From Spirochaeta thermophila DSM 6192 (GTDB lineage Bacteria; Spirochaetota; Spirochaetia; Winmispirales; Winmispiraceae): a DNA stretch of 64,000 nt. The DNA is taken from positions 1,195,501-1,259,500 of the forward strand of contig NC_014484.1 of assembly GCF_000147075.1 (NCBI RefSeq), written 5' to 3'. Of this stretch, positions 47,653 through 55,515 are shown one piece after another (the first letter of the stretch is position 1; each line of letters begins with the position of its first letter). The translations under genes were made by a program, and so were the position numbers. Below the pieces are notes generated by a model. It was not told where the DNA came from, searched no databases, and saw only the letters and a list, made by a program, of their open reading frames with translations.

Positions 47653-47690
47653 ATATTTGGCAATATAACCAAATATTTTTACCGCGTCAA
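47653..47690 (-). promoter_or_regulatory. Promoter and ArsR-type operator
   Basis: TTGACG (47690-47685), 17 bp, TATATT (47667-47662) on the minus strand. A perfect 8-bp inverted repeat, ATATTTGG (47653-47660) and CCAAATAT (47669-47676), brackets the -10 box, the usual place for an ArsR operator. Confidence 0.88.
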
Positions 47691-47719
47691 CCCCTGTTCC
47701 CTTTCACACCCTCACCGCC

Positions 47720-47725
47720 TATACT
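47720..47725 (+). promoter_or_regulatory. -10 box of a probable leaderless OmpA-like gene
   Basis: TATACT ends 6 nt before ATG 47732; the gap CTTTTC contains no ribosome site. TTCCCT, 17 bp upstream, is a weak -35. Confidence 0.5.
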
Positions 47726-47731
47726 CTTTTC

Positions 47732-48976
47732 ATGCGGGTTCTCTTCTTCTTTCTCATCCTCCTGGGGCCGACACTCCTTTCGGCCGAGCCCGCCCTCCTG
47801 CCCATCGTGAGGGTGGTGGAAAAACACAACTACGCCCTCACCAGGAACGGGAGGTACCAGGGCCACCTCTACAGGGAGATGAGGGGACGGCTCGAAGTGG
47901 AGCCCTCTCCCCACGGCCCCCACTACCGCGGCACGGCCTTTCTCCTCGAACGCTTCACCCATCTCGCCCCCTCCGTTCCCCGAAGGGTCGACGAGGCCAT
48001 CGAGGTGGATCTCTACCCCTTCGCCCCTCGATCGGCGGCGCTCCCCTCCTCGCCGTTCCCTTCCCACCAGGGTATCCCCCTCATCCCGGAAGACGGGATC
48101 CCCATGGAGGGGTCCTGGCAGGGACCGGGCACGGTGTACGTGGACCCGGAAGGCAAGGGGACGCCCACCCGGGTGGATGTCCTGGTGGAGTACCGCTTCC
48201 AGGGCACCACCTGGTACGAGGACGAGGAGGTGCTCGTCCTGTGGGCCAGGTTCGGGCTTCGCTATAGGGGAGACGATCCCGGAGGAGACCCCAAGCTCGC
48301 GAGGAGCGAGGGGAGCCACGTGCTCACCATCTACCTCTCGAAGGAAGGGGTGCTCAGGTTCATGAAGGACACCTTCGACGACCGGTTCCTCTACAGAGAC
48401 GGCACCGTCGTTGCGGCGAAGGGTTTCAGCCTCATCTGGTATCGGGAGGTGGTGCCGTTCCAGCCCGGTACCACCATCACCCTCCTCTCGGAGCGTCTCT
48501 CTCCCCTCCTCTCCTCCCCGCCTTCCCCTGCGCCCGAGGCTTCTCTCCCGCCCAGCGCTCCGTCTCTCGCCGCACCGGGCGAACGCATCCCCTCACTCGG
48601 CGAGGAGAACTCGGTGGAAGAGGTCCCCGAGGGGATCAAGATCACCCTGCGGACCCTCCACTTCCTCCCCGATCAGGCCGTCCTCCTCCCGGGGGAAGAG
48701 GAGAAGCTCGACCTCCTCGCAGAGGCCCTCAACGCGATCCCTGATAGGACGATCCTGGTGGTGGGCCACACCGCCGACGTGGGCAAGCCGCGCGGACAGA
48801 TGGCCCTCTCCGAGGCGCGGGCGAAGACCATCGTGGAGGAGCTGGTGAAGCGCGGGGTGAAGCCCGAAAGGCTCATCTATCTCGGCAAGGGAGGCACCGA
48901 GCCGGTGGCCCCGAACGACACCGAGGAGGGACGCCGCCTCAACCGACGGGTGGAGATCTTCGTGCTCGAGGACTAG
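47732..48976 (+). CDS. Exported protein with OmpA-type peptidoglycan-binding domain
   Basis: 414 residues with a signal peptide (VLFFFLILLGPTLLSA). A ~235-residue N-terminal domain of mostly beta structure is followed by a proline-rich linker (about 255-290) and a C-terminal OmpA domain (about 300-414). The latter shows LHFLPDQAVLLPGE, VGHTADVG, LSEARAKTIVEEL and GRRLNRRVEIFV, with the diaminopimelate-binding Asp/Arg pattern. It likely anchors to the cell wall from the periplasm. Its TAG stop shares CTAG with the convergent DUF429 gene. Confidence 0.88.
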   Translation: MRVLFFFLILLGPTLLSAEPALLPIVRVVEKHNYALTRNGRYQGHLYREMRGRLEVEPSPHGPHYRGTAFLLERFTHLAPSVPRRVDEAIEVDLYPFAPRSAALPSSPFPSHQGIPLIPEDGIPMEGSWQGPGTVYVDPEGKGTPTRVDVLVEYRFQGTTWYEDEEVLVLWARFGLRYRGDDPGGDPKLARSEGSHVLTIYLSKEGVLRFMKDTFDDRFLYRDGTVVAAKGFSLIWYREVVPFQPGTTITLLSERLSPLLSSPPSPAPEASLPPSAPSLAAPGERIPSLGEENSVEEVPEGIKITLRTLHFLPDQAVLLPGEEEKLDLLAEALNAIPDRTILVVGHTADVGKPRGQMALSEARAKTIVEELVKRGVKPERLIYLGKGGTEPVAPNDTEEGRRLNRRVEIFVLED

Positions 48977-49674
48977 TACCAGATCTCCATGGGGAGGCCG
49001 CAGGAGTCCCGCTCCTCCTCGGGGGGGAGCCTCTCGGCCGTCCCTTCCACGATGCGCAACGCACTCCAGAGGGCTGCGCACGCATCCACCACGTGCTCGC
49101 GCCATGCCGCAGGAAGGGGGCCCAGCACCTCCTCCATCCTCCTCCCGCACCGCGGGAGGAAGAGGGCCTCGTCGAGGAGCGAGATGCGGCACCGGATCCC
49201 TTCCGGCGTGTGCTTGCTCTGCTCCATCGGCCTGCCCCCGTTCATCGCCATGAAGGAGAGCTCGGGATGCACCTCCTTCACCCAGTCCCGACGCGAGGGG
49301 TCCTCCCGCATCCAGTCGTCGAGCTCCCGGAGTGCGGGAAAGAGCCCGAAGCACTGGACCGAGATCCCCCCTCCTGCCTCCCGGTTTATCCCGAGTGCCT
49401 CCCTGTAGGTGGCCGCGGAAAGGCTCTCCCGCACCGGAGGGCTGAAGACGCACACGCCCCTCCTTCCCAGGCGCCTCCTCGCCTCCCTGTCGGCCCGCCT
49501 TCCGCCGGGCTCCCTCCTTGAGGGAAGGCCGATGGGCATGTCGATCCCCACCACGGACGGGCTCAGGGGGATCACCTCTCGGAGAGAGCGACACCTCTGG
49601 ATGCGCACGCTCCTCCCCTCCCATAGCGCCACCGTCCACGCACCCCCGCCTCCATCAATGCCCGCTACCCGCAT
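48973..49674 (-). CDS. DUF429-family protein
   Basis: 233 residues, similar to DUF429 proteins, which have an RNase H-like fold with unknown role. Recognisable blocks: MRVAGIDGGGGAWTVAL (first strand with Asp), VVGIDMPIGLPS (second acidic motif), and VKEVHPELSFMAMNGG. ATG 49674 begins the conserved strand; ATG 49695 is less fitting. It is convergent with the OmpA-like gene, and their stops overlap. No operon partner. Confidence 0.8.
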   Translation of the reverse strand: MRVAGIDGGGGAWTVALWEGRSVRIQRCRSLREVIPLSPSVVGIDMPIGLPSRREPGGRRADREARRRLGRRGVCVFSPPVRESLSAATYREALGINREAGGGISVQCFGLFPALRELDDWMREDPSRRDWVKEVHPELSFMAMNGGRPMEQSKHTPEGIRCRISLLDEALFLPRCGRRMEEVLGPLPAAWREHVVDACAALWSALRIVEGTAERLPPEEERDSCGLPMEIWY

Positions 49675-49739
49675 GATAAGGTAAGGATACCACATCCCCT
49701 CATGGGGTGCACACCGGCCGTGGAGCGGAATGGTTACCT

Positions 49740-49763
49740 GAGTAAAATAGTAGTATATTACTC
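49740..49763 (+). promoter_or_regulatory. Inverted repeat at the sugar dehydrogenase promoter
   Basis: GAGTAA (49740-49745) and TTACTC (49758-49763) flank a TATATT (49754-49759), which partly overlaps the right arm. It may be a promoter with operator; there is no good -35. Confidence 0.35.
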
Positions 49764-49780
49764 ATAGTAGGGAGCAGAAA

Positions 49781-50908
49781 ATGACGCTTCGCACTCTCAT
49801 CTCGGTGGGTCTTCTCATACTGGGGGGCGTGGTTCTCTCTGCAGAGGAAGGCCGTGTGGTCCGTTCGGAGGAGGAGACGTTTCTCCTGGTGGAGACGCCG
49901 CACACCTTCTCGCACCCGTGGGGCATGGCAGTCCTCCCCGACGGAAGTCTGCTCATCACCGAGCGGGAGGGGAACCTCTGGCTCGTGCAGGGGGGGAAAA
50001 AGGTGCGGATCACCGGCGTTCCGGCCGTGAGGGCCACAGGCCAGGCCGGACTCCTCGATGTAGAGGTGGATCCGGCCTTTCCGGAGGAGCCGTACCTCTA
50101 CCTCACCTTCGCCGCCCCGGGGCCCGGCGGGACCTCTGGCACCGCCCTTGCGCGGGCCCGTCTCTCGGGGACGCGCCTCGAGGATGTGCGCATCCTCTGG
50201 GAGATGGAGCGGAAGACCTCATCCGGAAGGCACTTCGGGTCCCGGCTCGCCTGGGCCCCCGACGGCACCCTCTTCGTCTCCACCGGCGAGCGGGGCGAGC
50301 GGAACAGGGCCCAGGACCCCTCCGATACCGCCGGTAAGATCCTCAGGTTCAACAAAGACGGCACCATCCCCCGGGACAACCCCTTTGTGGGGAGAACGGG
50401 CTTCCACCCCGCGCTCTACTCCCTGGGACACAGGAACGTGCAGGGCCTCGCCGTCCATCCGGAGACGGGCATCCTCTGGGCCCACGAACACGGGCCGTTC
50501 GGGGGAGACGAGGTGAACATCGTCCTCCCGGGAAGGAACTACGGGTGGCCGGTCATCACCTACGGCAAGGAGTACGGGACTCAGGCACCCATAGGAAAAG
50601 GGACCCACGCACCCGGCATGGAACAGCCGGTGGTCTACTGGAGCCCCTCCATAGCCCCTTCCGGGATGCTCTTCTACACAGGAGAGGCCTTCCCCCGCTG
50701 GAAGGGCAACCTCTTCATCGGGGCCCTCGCGGGCACCCACCTGAGGCGCCTCGTCCTCGAAGGGGATAACGTGGTACACGAAGAGGTCCTGCTGAAGGAC
50801 ACGGGGGGAAGGGTGCGCGACGTGGCCCAGGACCACGCAGGCCGCATCCTCCTCATCACCGACCACCCCAACGGCAGACTCTACGTGCTCGAGCCGCCCG
50901 CACGATGA
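49781..50908 (+). CDS. PQQ-dependent-type sugar dehydrogenase (soluble GDH/YliI family)
   Basis: 375 residues with a signal peptide (TLISVGLLILGGVVLSAEE). It has the six-bladed propeller pattern of soluble aldose dehydrogenases: HPWGMAVLPDGSLLITER, GLLDVEVDPAF, GRHFGSRLAWAPDG (with the catalytic-type His), SLGHRNVQGLAVHP, GGDEVNIVLPGRNYGWP and SPSIAPSGMLFYTG. It would oxidise aldose sugars in the periplasm using PQQ. No PQQ synthesis genes are in the window, so the cofactor supply is open. A good ribosome site (AGGGAG) precedes ATG 49781. Confidence 0.9.
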   Translation: MTLRTLISVGLLILGGVVLSAEEGRVVRSEEETFLLVETPHTFSHPWGMAVLPDGSLLITEREGNLWLVQGGKKVRITGVPAVRATGQAGLLDVEVDPAFPEEPYLYLTFAAPGPGGTSGTALARARLSGTRLEDVRILWEMERKTSSGRHFGSRLAWAPDGTLFVSTGERGERNRAQDPSDTAGKILRFNKDGTIPRDNPFVGRTGFHPALYSLGHRNVQGLAVHPETGILWAHEHGPFGGDEVNIVLPGRNYGWPVITYGKEYGTQAPIGKGTHAPGMEQPVVYWSPSIAPSGMLFYTGEAFPRWKGNLFIGALAGTHLRRLVLEGDNVVHEEVLLKDTGGRVRDVAQDHAGRILLITDHPNGRLYVLEPPAR

Positions 50909-50959
50909 GCCGCTTCGAAGGCTCGCTTCCGATCATGTGGATCACCGTCTCTCGTTTCC

Positions 50960-50988
50960 TTGACAGGGAAAGACCCGGGGAGTATGGT
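50960..50988 (+). promoter_or_regulatory. Promoter of the orphan nucleotidyltransferase gene
   Basis: TTGACA (50960-50965), 17 bp, TATGGT (50983-50988). Transcription should begin near 50995, ahead of ATG 51021 and its GAGGAG. Confidence 0.8.
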
Positions 50989-51020
50989 GAAATTCCCAGA
51001 GGGTGGAACATGAGGAGAGT

Positions 51021-51506
51021 ATGCTTCCTGCCCTGTATCGCGAAGTTCTCCTCCTCATTGAGGAGCGACTGAGAGATATACCGCATCCCTGGGTGATCAC
51101 GGGTAGCCTGGGGATGGTTCTGCAGGGGCTTCCGCTCGACATACACGATATCGACATCCAGACTAACGCGGAAGGCGCCTACGAGATTGAAGCCCGCCTG
51201 AGCGAATACGTCACGAGACCGGTCGAGTACATCAGATCGGAGCGCATCCGCTCTCATCTGGGTGCGTGCATGATCGACACCGTCAAAGTCGAGATGATGG
51301 GGGCGATCCAGAAACGACTCCCTGACGGCACATGGGAGCCTCCAGTGGACGTGACACCGCATAGATGCTGGATCACCTTGGACGGCAGGAAGATCCCCGT
51401 ACTTTCCCTGGAATACGAATACCATGCGTATCGAACCCTCGGGAGACTCGAGAGAGCGGCGGTGATAAGGGAATGGCTGGAAACACACCCGCCGACCTGC
51501 AGGTGA
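51021..51506 (+). CDS. Small nucleotidyltransferase-fold protein (orphan, AbiEii/MNT-like)
   Basis: 161 residues. The motif WVITGSLGMVLQGLPLDIHDIDIQT holds the Gly-Ser (28-29) and Asp-x-Asp (43, 45) of the polymerase-beta nucleotidyltransferase fold. The C-terminus (LEYEYHAYRTLGRLERAAVIREWL) matches the helical tail of related proteins that often act in toxin-antitoxin or abortive-infection pairs. No HEPN or other partner gene is adjacent. ATG 51021 is preferred to GTG 51003 because GAGGAG precedes it. It has its own promoter and lies next to tRNA genes and a dead IS. Confidence 0.75.
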   Translation: MLPALYREVLLLIEERLRDIPHPWVITGSLGMVLQGLPLDIHDIDIQTNAEGAYEIEARLSEYVTRPVEYIRSERIRSHLGACMIDTVKVEMMGAIQKRLPDGTWEPPVDVTPHRCWITLDGRKIPVLSLEYEYHAYRTLGRLERAAVIREWLETHPPTCR

Positions 51507-51565
51507 GTCATGCGTTTCCAGAAGGTGCTTTCCTGATCGTTGGGACCTTTTCGCTTTCAGAGAGG

Positions 51566-51592
51566 AAAACGTGTGTCTCGCGGTTCACACGT
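51566..51592 (-). terminator. Possible terminator downstream of tRNA-Pro
   Basis: A 7-bp stem, ACGTGTG (51592-51586) with CACACGT (51575-51569), a 10-nt loop and a short T run on the minus strand. It lies about 100 nt past tRNA-Pro. Confidence 0.4.
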
Positions 51593-51692
51593 CAAAGGCC
51601 CGCCTTCCCCCCCTCTCGTTCCCATTCGTCTACCGCAGATTGAGAGATGAGGTCATACCTCGTAGTTTGTTGCCGTGACATCGTCCACGTCT

Positions 51693-51765
51693 TCGGGCTG
51701 GCGGGATTTGAACCCGCGGCCTCTTGGTCCCGAACCAAGCGCGCTAGCCCCTGCGCTACAGCCCG
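51693..51765 (-). tRNA. tRNA-Pro (CGG anticodon)
   Basis: 73 nt cloverleaf. Acceptor CGGGCTG pairs with CAGCCCG, the first base is C as in bacterial tRNA-Pro, D arm TAGCGCAGGGGCTAGC, anticodon stem CTTGG/CCAAG with loop TTCGGGA, T arm GCGGGTTCAAATCCCGC. CCA is not encoded. Confidence 0.93.
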
Positions 51766-51768
51766 ATG

Positions 51769-51791
51769 AAAAAAAGCCCCTTTCGGGGCTT
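51769..51791 (-). terminator. Terminator between tRNA-Asp and tRNA-Pro
   Basis: AAGCCCC (51791-51785), loop GAAA, GGGGCTT (51780-51774), then T to 51769 (seven Ts in all). It starts directly after tRNA-Asp and ends 3 nt before tRNA-Pro. Confidence 0.85.
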
Positions 51792-51866
51792 CGGGAGCGA
51801 CGGGACTTGAACCCGCGACCTCCGGATTGACAGCCCGGCGTTCTAACCAAACTGAACTACGCCCCC
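51792..51866 (-). tRNA. tRNA-Asp (GTC anticodon)
   Basis: 75 nt cloverleaf. Acceptor GGGGGCG pairs with CGCTCCC (one G-U), discriminator G, anticodon loop CTGTCAA, T arm GCGGGTTCAAGTCCCGT. CCA is not encoded. Confidence 0.93.
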
Positions 51867-51879
51867 ACGTGACGCGTGG

Positions 51880-51908
51880 ACTATACACAAAAAGACGCAC
51901 TCTGTCAA
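51880..51908 (-). promoter_or_regulatory. Promoter of the tRNA-Asp/tRNA-Pro unit
   Basis: TTGACA (51908-51903), 17 bp, TATAGT (51885-51880), a near-consensus promoter ending 13 bp before tRNA-Asp. Confidence 0.9.
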
Positions 51909-51968
51909 GCAGACCTTGAATAGGGGCCTGTAACATAGAGTGTTGAAAAACGCGGGAAAAAAAGATAA

Positions 51969-52016
51969 GGGGTATCTCCCATCTCAAACCACCATCACCT
52001 AAGGAGGAGATACCCC
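51969..52016 (+). repeat. Inverted repeat that can mask the transposase ribosome site
   Basis: GGGGTATCTCC (51969-51979) and GGAGATACCCC (52006-52016) are a perfect 11-bp inverted repeat with a 26-nt loop. The right arm begins inside AAGGAGG (52001-52007) and ends at the base before ATG 52017. Confidence 0.8.
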
Positions 52017-52427
52017 ATGAAGCGCGGCAAGACACGCGCACTAGGTGAGAGACAGCAGACCCTCTCTGACCTAAGGAAGAGGCAGAGAAGGCCCCTGAGA
52101 GGCTGAAAGGAAGGGGGATCCCGTGCGCTGGTGATGAGCGCCGTGTTTTTGTGGCGGAAGGACCGACTGTTCTCCTATCTGGAGCTGCCCTATGAGTGGA
52201 AGGAGAAGGTGAGGACGAACGCCCTTGTGGAGAACCTCTTTCGGCACATGAGGACATTTCTTCGACGGTATCCTGGGTATATGAGCCGTGCCCATGCGGA
52301 TGAGGCGGTAGGCCTCTACGTGGTGGGCATGCAGATACACACGCAGTGTGGGAGACGCACCCCTTATCAACTCCAGCTCAATGTCAACAACTCCTCCTTG
52401 ACACTTCCTGGAAACCTCTACAATTGA
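52017..52427 (+). pseudogene. Transposase fragment with in-frame TGA
   Basis: ATG 52017 has a strong ribosome site (AAGGAGG). The frame reads 29 codons (MKRGKTRALGERQQ...) to TGA at 52104-52106, then continues in the same frame without another stop to 52427. The second part resembles the C-terminal end of DDE-type transposases: RTNALVENLFRHMRTFLRRY, then SRAHADEAVGLYVVGMQIH. At about 136 codons it is far shorter than a working transposase, so a large internal deletion is likely. IS family not determined. The downstream promoter -35 box overlaps its last codons. Confidence 0.6.
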
Positions 52428-52452
52428 CAGCCCAAGATACTCGTGCTATCGT
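52424..52452 (+). promoter_or_regulatory. Promoter of the parvulin-type foldase gene
   Basis: TTGACA (52424-52429), 17 bp, TATCGT (52447-52452). The -35 lies at the edge of the IS remnant. AAAGGGA precedes ATG 52496. Confidence 0.7.
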
Positions 52453-52495
52453 GAGAACGCTTTCAATAATCTGACCAGCAAGCAAAGGGATACGT

Positions 52496-54001
52496 ATGGC
52501 AAAGAAGGTAAAGGAAGAGCAGAGAGACTCGCACAGGAAGAGAGGGGCTCTCTATTGGGGCAGTATCATCGTATTCGCCATCATCGTGGTGTCGTTCATC
52601 TTCGTGGGAGTGCCCTCCGCAGGTGTGGGATCGCAGACGAAGATCGTGTACGGAAAGTACGCAGGGATGCCCGTGGAACAGCTCCCCCAGATGCCCTACA
52701 CCTATTTTCAGCGTGAAATCGAACGGCTTTCCGATCAGATCCGTCAGCAGAACGTCACGGCCGAGCAAAGTCAGTTTCTCACCTATCAGATACTCAGGAC
52801 CGCTTTCAACAATACGGTATTCCACCTCGCCGCACTGAAGCTCGCCCAGGACGCAGGGCTCCATGTGTCTTCGAAGGCCCTCGATCGTGCGGTGATGAGA
52901 GAGTACACGGAAGACGGGGAATTCAGCGAGGATCGCTATCTGGCCACTCCACCGGCCGAACGGTATCAGATCCGCAAGTTCTACCGGGAGACCATCCTCT
53001 CCCAGCAAGTGGTGAACGACCTCGTGTTCGGGAGTGTGGTTTCAGAGGCCGAGCGCTCGTTCATAGCCGGGATGAACTATCCACAACGCAAGATCCGCTA
53101 TCTCGTCTATGATTTCGACGAGTATCCCGAGACCGAGGCGAAGGCATACGGAGAGGCTCATCCCGATCTCTTCAGGACCATGGAGCTGAGCCGCATCACC
53201 ATCACCTCGAGCCAGATAGAAGCGGAGAAGCTCTACCAGACCCTCCTCAAGGAGCCCGAACGGTTCGAAGAGCTCGCACGCGCCTCTTCACGGGATCCGA
53301 ATGCCTCGCAAGGCGGGAAGATGGGTGTGGTCCGGTATGCCGACCTCAAGGATCTCCTCTCGGAGGATGACCTTGCCACCATCTTCTCGATGAAGAAGGG
53401 AGACATCCTGGGCGTCTTTACCACGCTTTCCGGGGCGTGGGTGATCGTGCGTTGCGACAAGGAAGCCGAGGCCCCCGATCTGACGAGGAAGGATACCCTC
53501 GACTATATCAAGAACTACCTCCTCAGCTACGAGCGGAACATCGTGGAGGAGTACTTCTCCACCAAGGCCTCGGCGCTCCGCGTGGCACAGTCCCTAGACG
53601 AATTCGAGGCCATGGCACGGGATCAGGGCAAGACGCCGGGATCCACCGGCTACTTTGCGATCAACTACGGGAATCTCGAGATGTTCCCCTCGCCTGTGGC
53701 GAACACCGATGACGGGAACATCCTTCAGGCGGCCGCCTACAGCGAGACCTTTTTTGAACGCGTGTTCTCCACCCCCGTGGGAGGCGTGACGGACCCGGTG
53801 AACCTTCAAGGCGGGCTTCTCGTCGCCTTCATAGAAGCCGAAAAGACAGAACCAGAAGACGATGATACCTTCTCCCGCGATTTCTACTCGTACTTCGCAC
53901 AGCGCTTCATGCAAGGAGACGTGGTGAACCTCCTCGTGGACAAGGATCTCCTCGAGGACAGGTTCAACGAAGTGTTCGTGCGCTATTTCCAGAGCCAATG
54001 A
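52496..54001 (+). CDS. Membrane-anchored PpiC/SurA-type peptidyl-prolyl isomerase or chaperone
   Basis: 501 residues. A basic N-terminus and one membrane helix (about 20-42, YWGSIIVFAIIVVSFIFVG) anchor a large periplasmic part. Residues about 60-200 are a SurA-N-like helical chaperone domain. A parvulin-like domain follows near 235-325 (ELARASSRDPNASQGGKMGVV and IFSMKKGDILGVF). A further ~170 residues resemble a second, divergent repeat (FERVFSTPVGGVTDPV). The layout is like PpiD/PrsA. It would assist folding of exported proteins, fitting the bamA/skp set elsewhere in the window. The stop overlaps the next ATG in ATGA. Confidence 0.85.
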   Translation: MAKKVKEEQRDSHRKRGALYWGSIIVFAIIVVSFIFVGVPSAGVGSQTKIVYGKYAGMPVEQLPQMPYTYFQREIERLSDQIRQQNVTAEQSQFLTYQILRTAFNNTVFHLAALKLAQDAGLHVSSKALDRAVMREYTEDGEFSEDRYLATPPAERYQIRKFYRETILSQQVVNDLVFGSVVSEAERSFIAGMNYPQRKIRYLVYDFDEYPETEAKAYGEAHPDLFRTMELSRITITSSQIEAEKLYQTLLKEPERFEELARASSRDPNASQGGKMGVVRYADLKDLLSEDDLATIFSMKKGDILGVFTTLSGAWVIVRCDKEAEAPDLTRKDTLDYIKNYLLSYERNIVEEYFSTKASALRVAQSLDEFEAMARDQGKTPGSTGYFAINYGNLEMFPSPVANTDDGNILQAAAYSETFFERVFSTPVGGVTDPVNLQGGLLVAFIEAEKTEPEDDDTFSRDFYSYFAQRFMQGDVVNLLVDKDLLEDRFNEVFVRYFQSQ

Positions 54002-55515
54002 GGAACGCGGGAGAGAGGGACCTCGAGATCGTTCCCACCGACGAGGGGGAGAGTCTCAGATACAGAGGTGTTTCTCTCTATCACCCTGAAGCACCGAAGA
54101 GCCGCGCCGGGGAGAAAGCCCGGCGCGTTCCTCTCTCTCCACATACCCTCTATGTGATCATCTCACCGCTCTTCTGGTACGGTGTAGAGGAACTCGTCTC
54201 GCGTCTCCCTCCAACGAGTACCCTCGTTGCCCTCGAGGCCGACCCCCTCCTCCGTTCCCTCGCTGCCTCCCGCCGCCCTCCCTCCCTCTCCCACATCCCC
54301 CTCCTCGCCCCGGACGACCCCCTCCCCCCCGCCCGCTTCCGCGCCATCCAGCCCGTCCACCTCTCCTCCGGCTACCGCCTCGCCCCACGCACCTACACCG
54401 AGTGGCTCGAGCACCACCGCCGGGAACTCCACCGTGCATGGCAGAACCGCCTCACCCTCATCCGGCTCGGCCCCCGCTACCTCCGCAACCTCATCCTCAA
54501 CCTCCCCTCCCTTCCCCACACCGTCCCCTATCCCCGCCCCTCCCGCCCCGTACTCGTCGCCGCAGCCGGTCCGAGCCTCCCCCTCGCCCTCCCGGCCATA
54601 CGCCGGCACCGCACCTCCCTCTTCCTCCTCGCCGCCGACACCGCCGCCCCCACCCTCCTCTCCGCCGGCATCACCCCCGACGCCGTCCTCCTCCTCGACC
54701 CCCAGGCCTTCAACGCCCTGGACCTCGCCGGCATCCCCCCCGGGATCCCCCTCTTCTTCGACCTCGTCGCCCATCCCTCGGCCATCCGCCACTTCCACGG
54801 CCCGCGCCACCCCCTGTGCTCCCGGTTCCTCCCCTCCCGGCTCTTCGACCTCCTCTCCGAACACCTCCCCCGCCTTCCCCTCGTCCCGCCCATGGGCTCC
54901 GTCGGCACCCTCGCCGCCCTCCTCGCCCTCCTCCTCTCGGACGGCCCCGTCATCCTCGCCGGCCTCGACCTCTCCTTTCCCCCCGGCCTCACCCACAGCC
55001 CCGGGACCCTCCACCACACCCTCCAGCTCGCCGCCCGCACCCGCACCACCCCCTGGCCCTCCCTCACCTATCCCCCCGGCCACCGCCCCCTCCCTTCACA
55101 CCCCCGGCTCCACACCACCCCCCCGCTGCGCACCTTCGCACGCCAGCTCGAAGACCTCGCACACATCCATCCTCGAATCCACACCCTCACCCCCATCCCC
55201 CCCTGCCCCCACATCCCCCTCATCGACTCCGAAACCATCCCCTCCCTCGCCGCATCTCCCGCAGCACCCCCCTACACCCCCCCCGAGCCCTGGACCGTTG
55301 CCACCCTCCTCACCCGCCTCGAGGAAGAACTCGAGCACACCCTCAGCACCCTCTCCTCCGGCACCCCCACCCTTCCCGACTACCTCGAACCGCTCCTCCC
55401 CGGCATCCAACCCGACCCCACCCACCCCGGCACACGGGCGGCCGCCCACGCCATCCTCGCCGAACTCCTGCGGAGCACGAAGATCGCGCGGACCATCCTG
55501 GAACGACCCACCTGA
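53998..55515 (+). CDS. DUF115 (MptE-like) family protein
   Basis: 505 residues. The central part has DUF115 hallmarks: PVLVAAAGPSLPLALPAI, then FLLAADTAAPTLLSAGI with PDAVLLLDPQ, and MGSVGTLAALLALLLSDGP with IILAGLDLSF-like VILAGLDLSF. Family members include a 6-hydroxymethylpterin pyrophosphokinase in archaea and motility accessory factors tied to flagellin glycosylation in bacteria; which applies here is unknown. The start overlaps the upstream foldase stop (ATGA). From about 54230 on, the coding strand is extremely C-rich (CTC, CCC, ACC codons), unlike the upstream gene. Confidence 0.82.
   Translation: MRNAGERDLEIVPTDEGESLRYRGVSLYHPEAPKSRAGEKARRVPLSPHTLYVIISPLFWYGVEELVSRLPPTSTLVALEADPLLRSLAASRRPPSLSHIPLLAPDDPLPPARFRAIQPVHLSSGYRLAPRTYTEWLEHHRRELHRAWQNRLTLIRLGPRYLRNLILNLPSLPHTVPYPRPSRPVLVAAAGPSLPLALPAIRRHRTSLFLLAADTAAPTLLSAGITPDAVLLLDPQAFNALDLAGIPPGIPLFFDLVAHPSAIRHFHGPRHPLCSRFLPSRLFDLLSEHLPRLPLVPPMGSVGTLAALLALLLSDGPVILAGLDLSFPPGLTHSPGTLHHTLQLAARTRTTPWPSLTYPPGHRPLPSHPRLHTTPPLRTFARQLEDLAHIHPRIHTLTPIPPCPHIPLIDSETIPSLAASPAAPPYTPPEPWTVATLLTRLEEELEHTLSTLSSGTPTLPDYLEPLLPGIQPDPTHPGTRAAAHAILAELLRSTKIARTILERPT

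Larger units (their letters stand above)
51940..52430 (+). mobile_element. Decayed insertion sequence remnant
   Basis: This ~490-bp stretch between tRNA-Asp and the foldase gene holds a leader hairpin (51969-52016) and a broken transposase frame (52017-52427). Outer limits are estimates; I find no convincing terminal inverted repeats or target duplication. It is the only gene-poor stretch above 300 bp in the window. Confidence 0.55.

Noticed and set aside
51507-51692. A small gene between the nucleotidyltransferase and tRNA-Pro
   Set aside because: Open frames here are short, lack ribosome sites and overlap the hairpin at 51566-51592.
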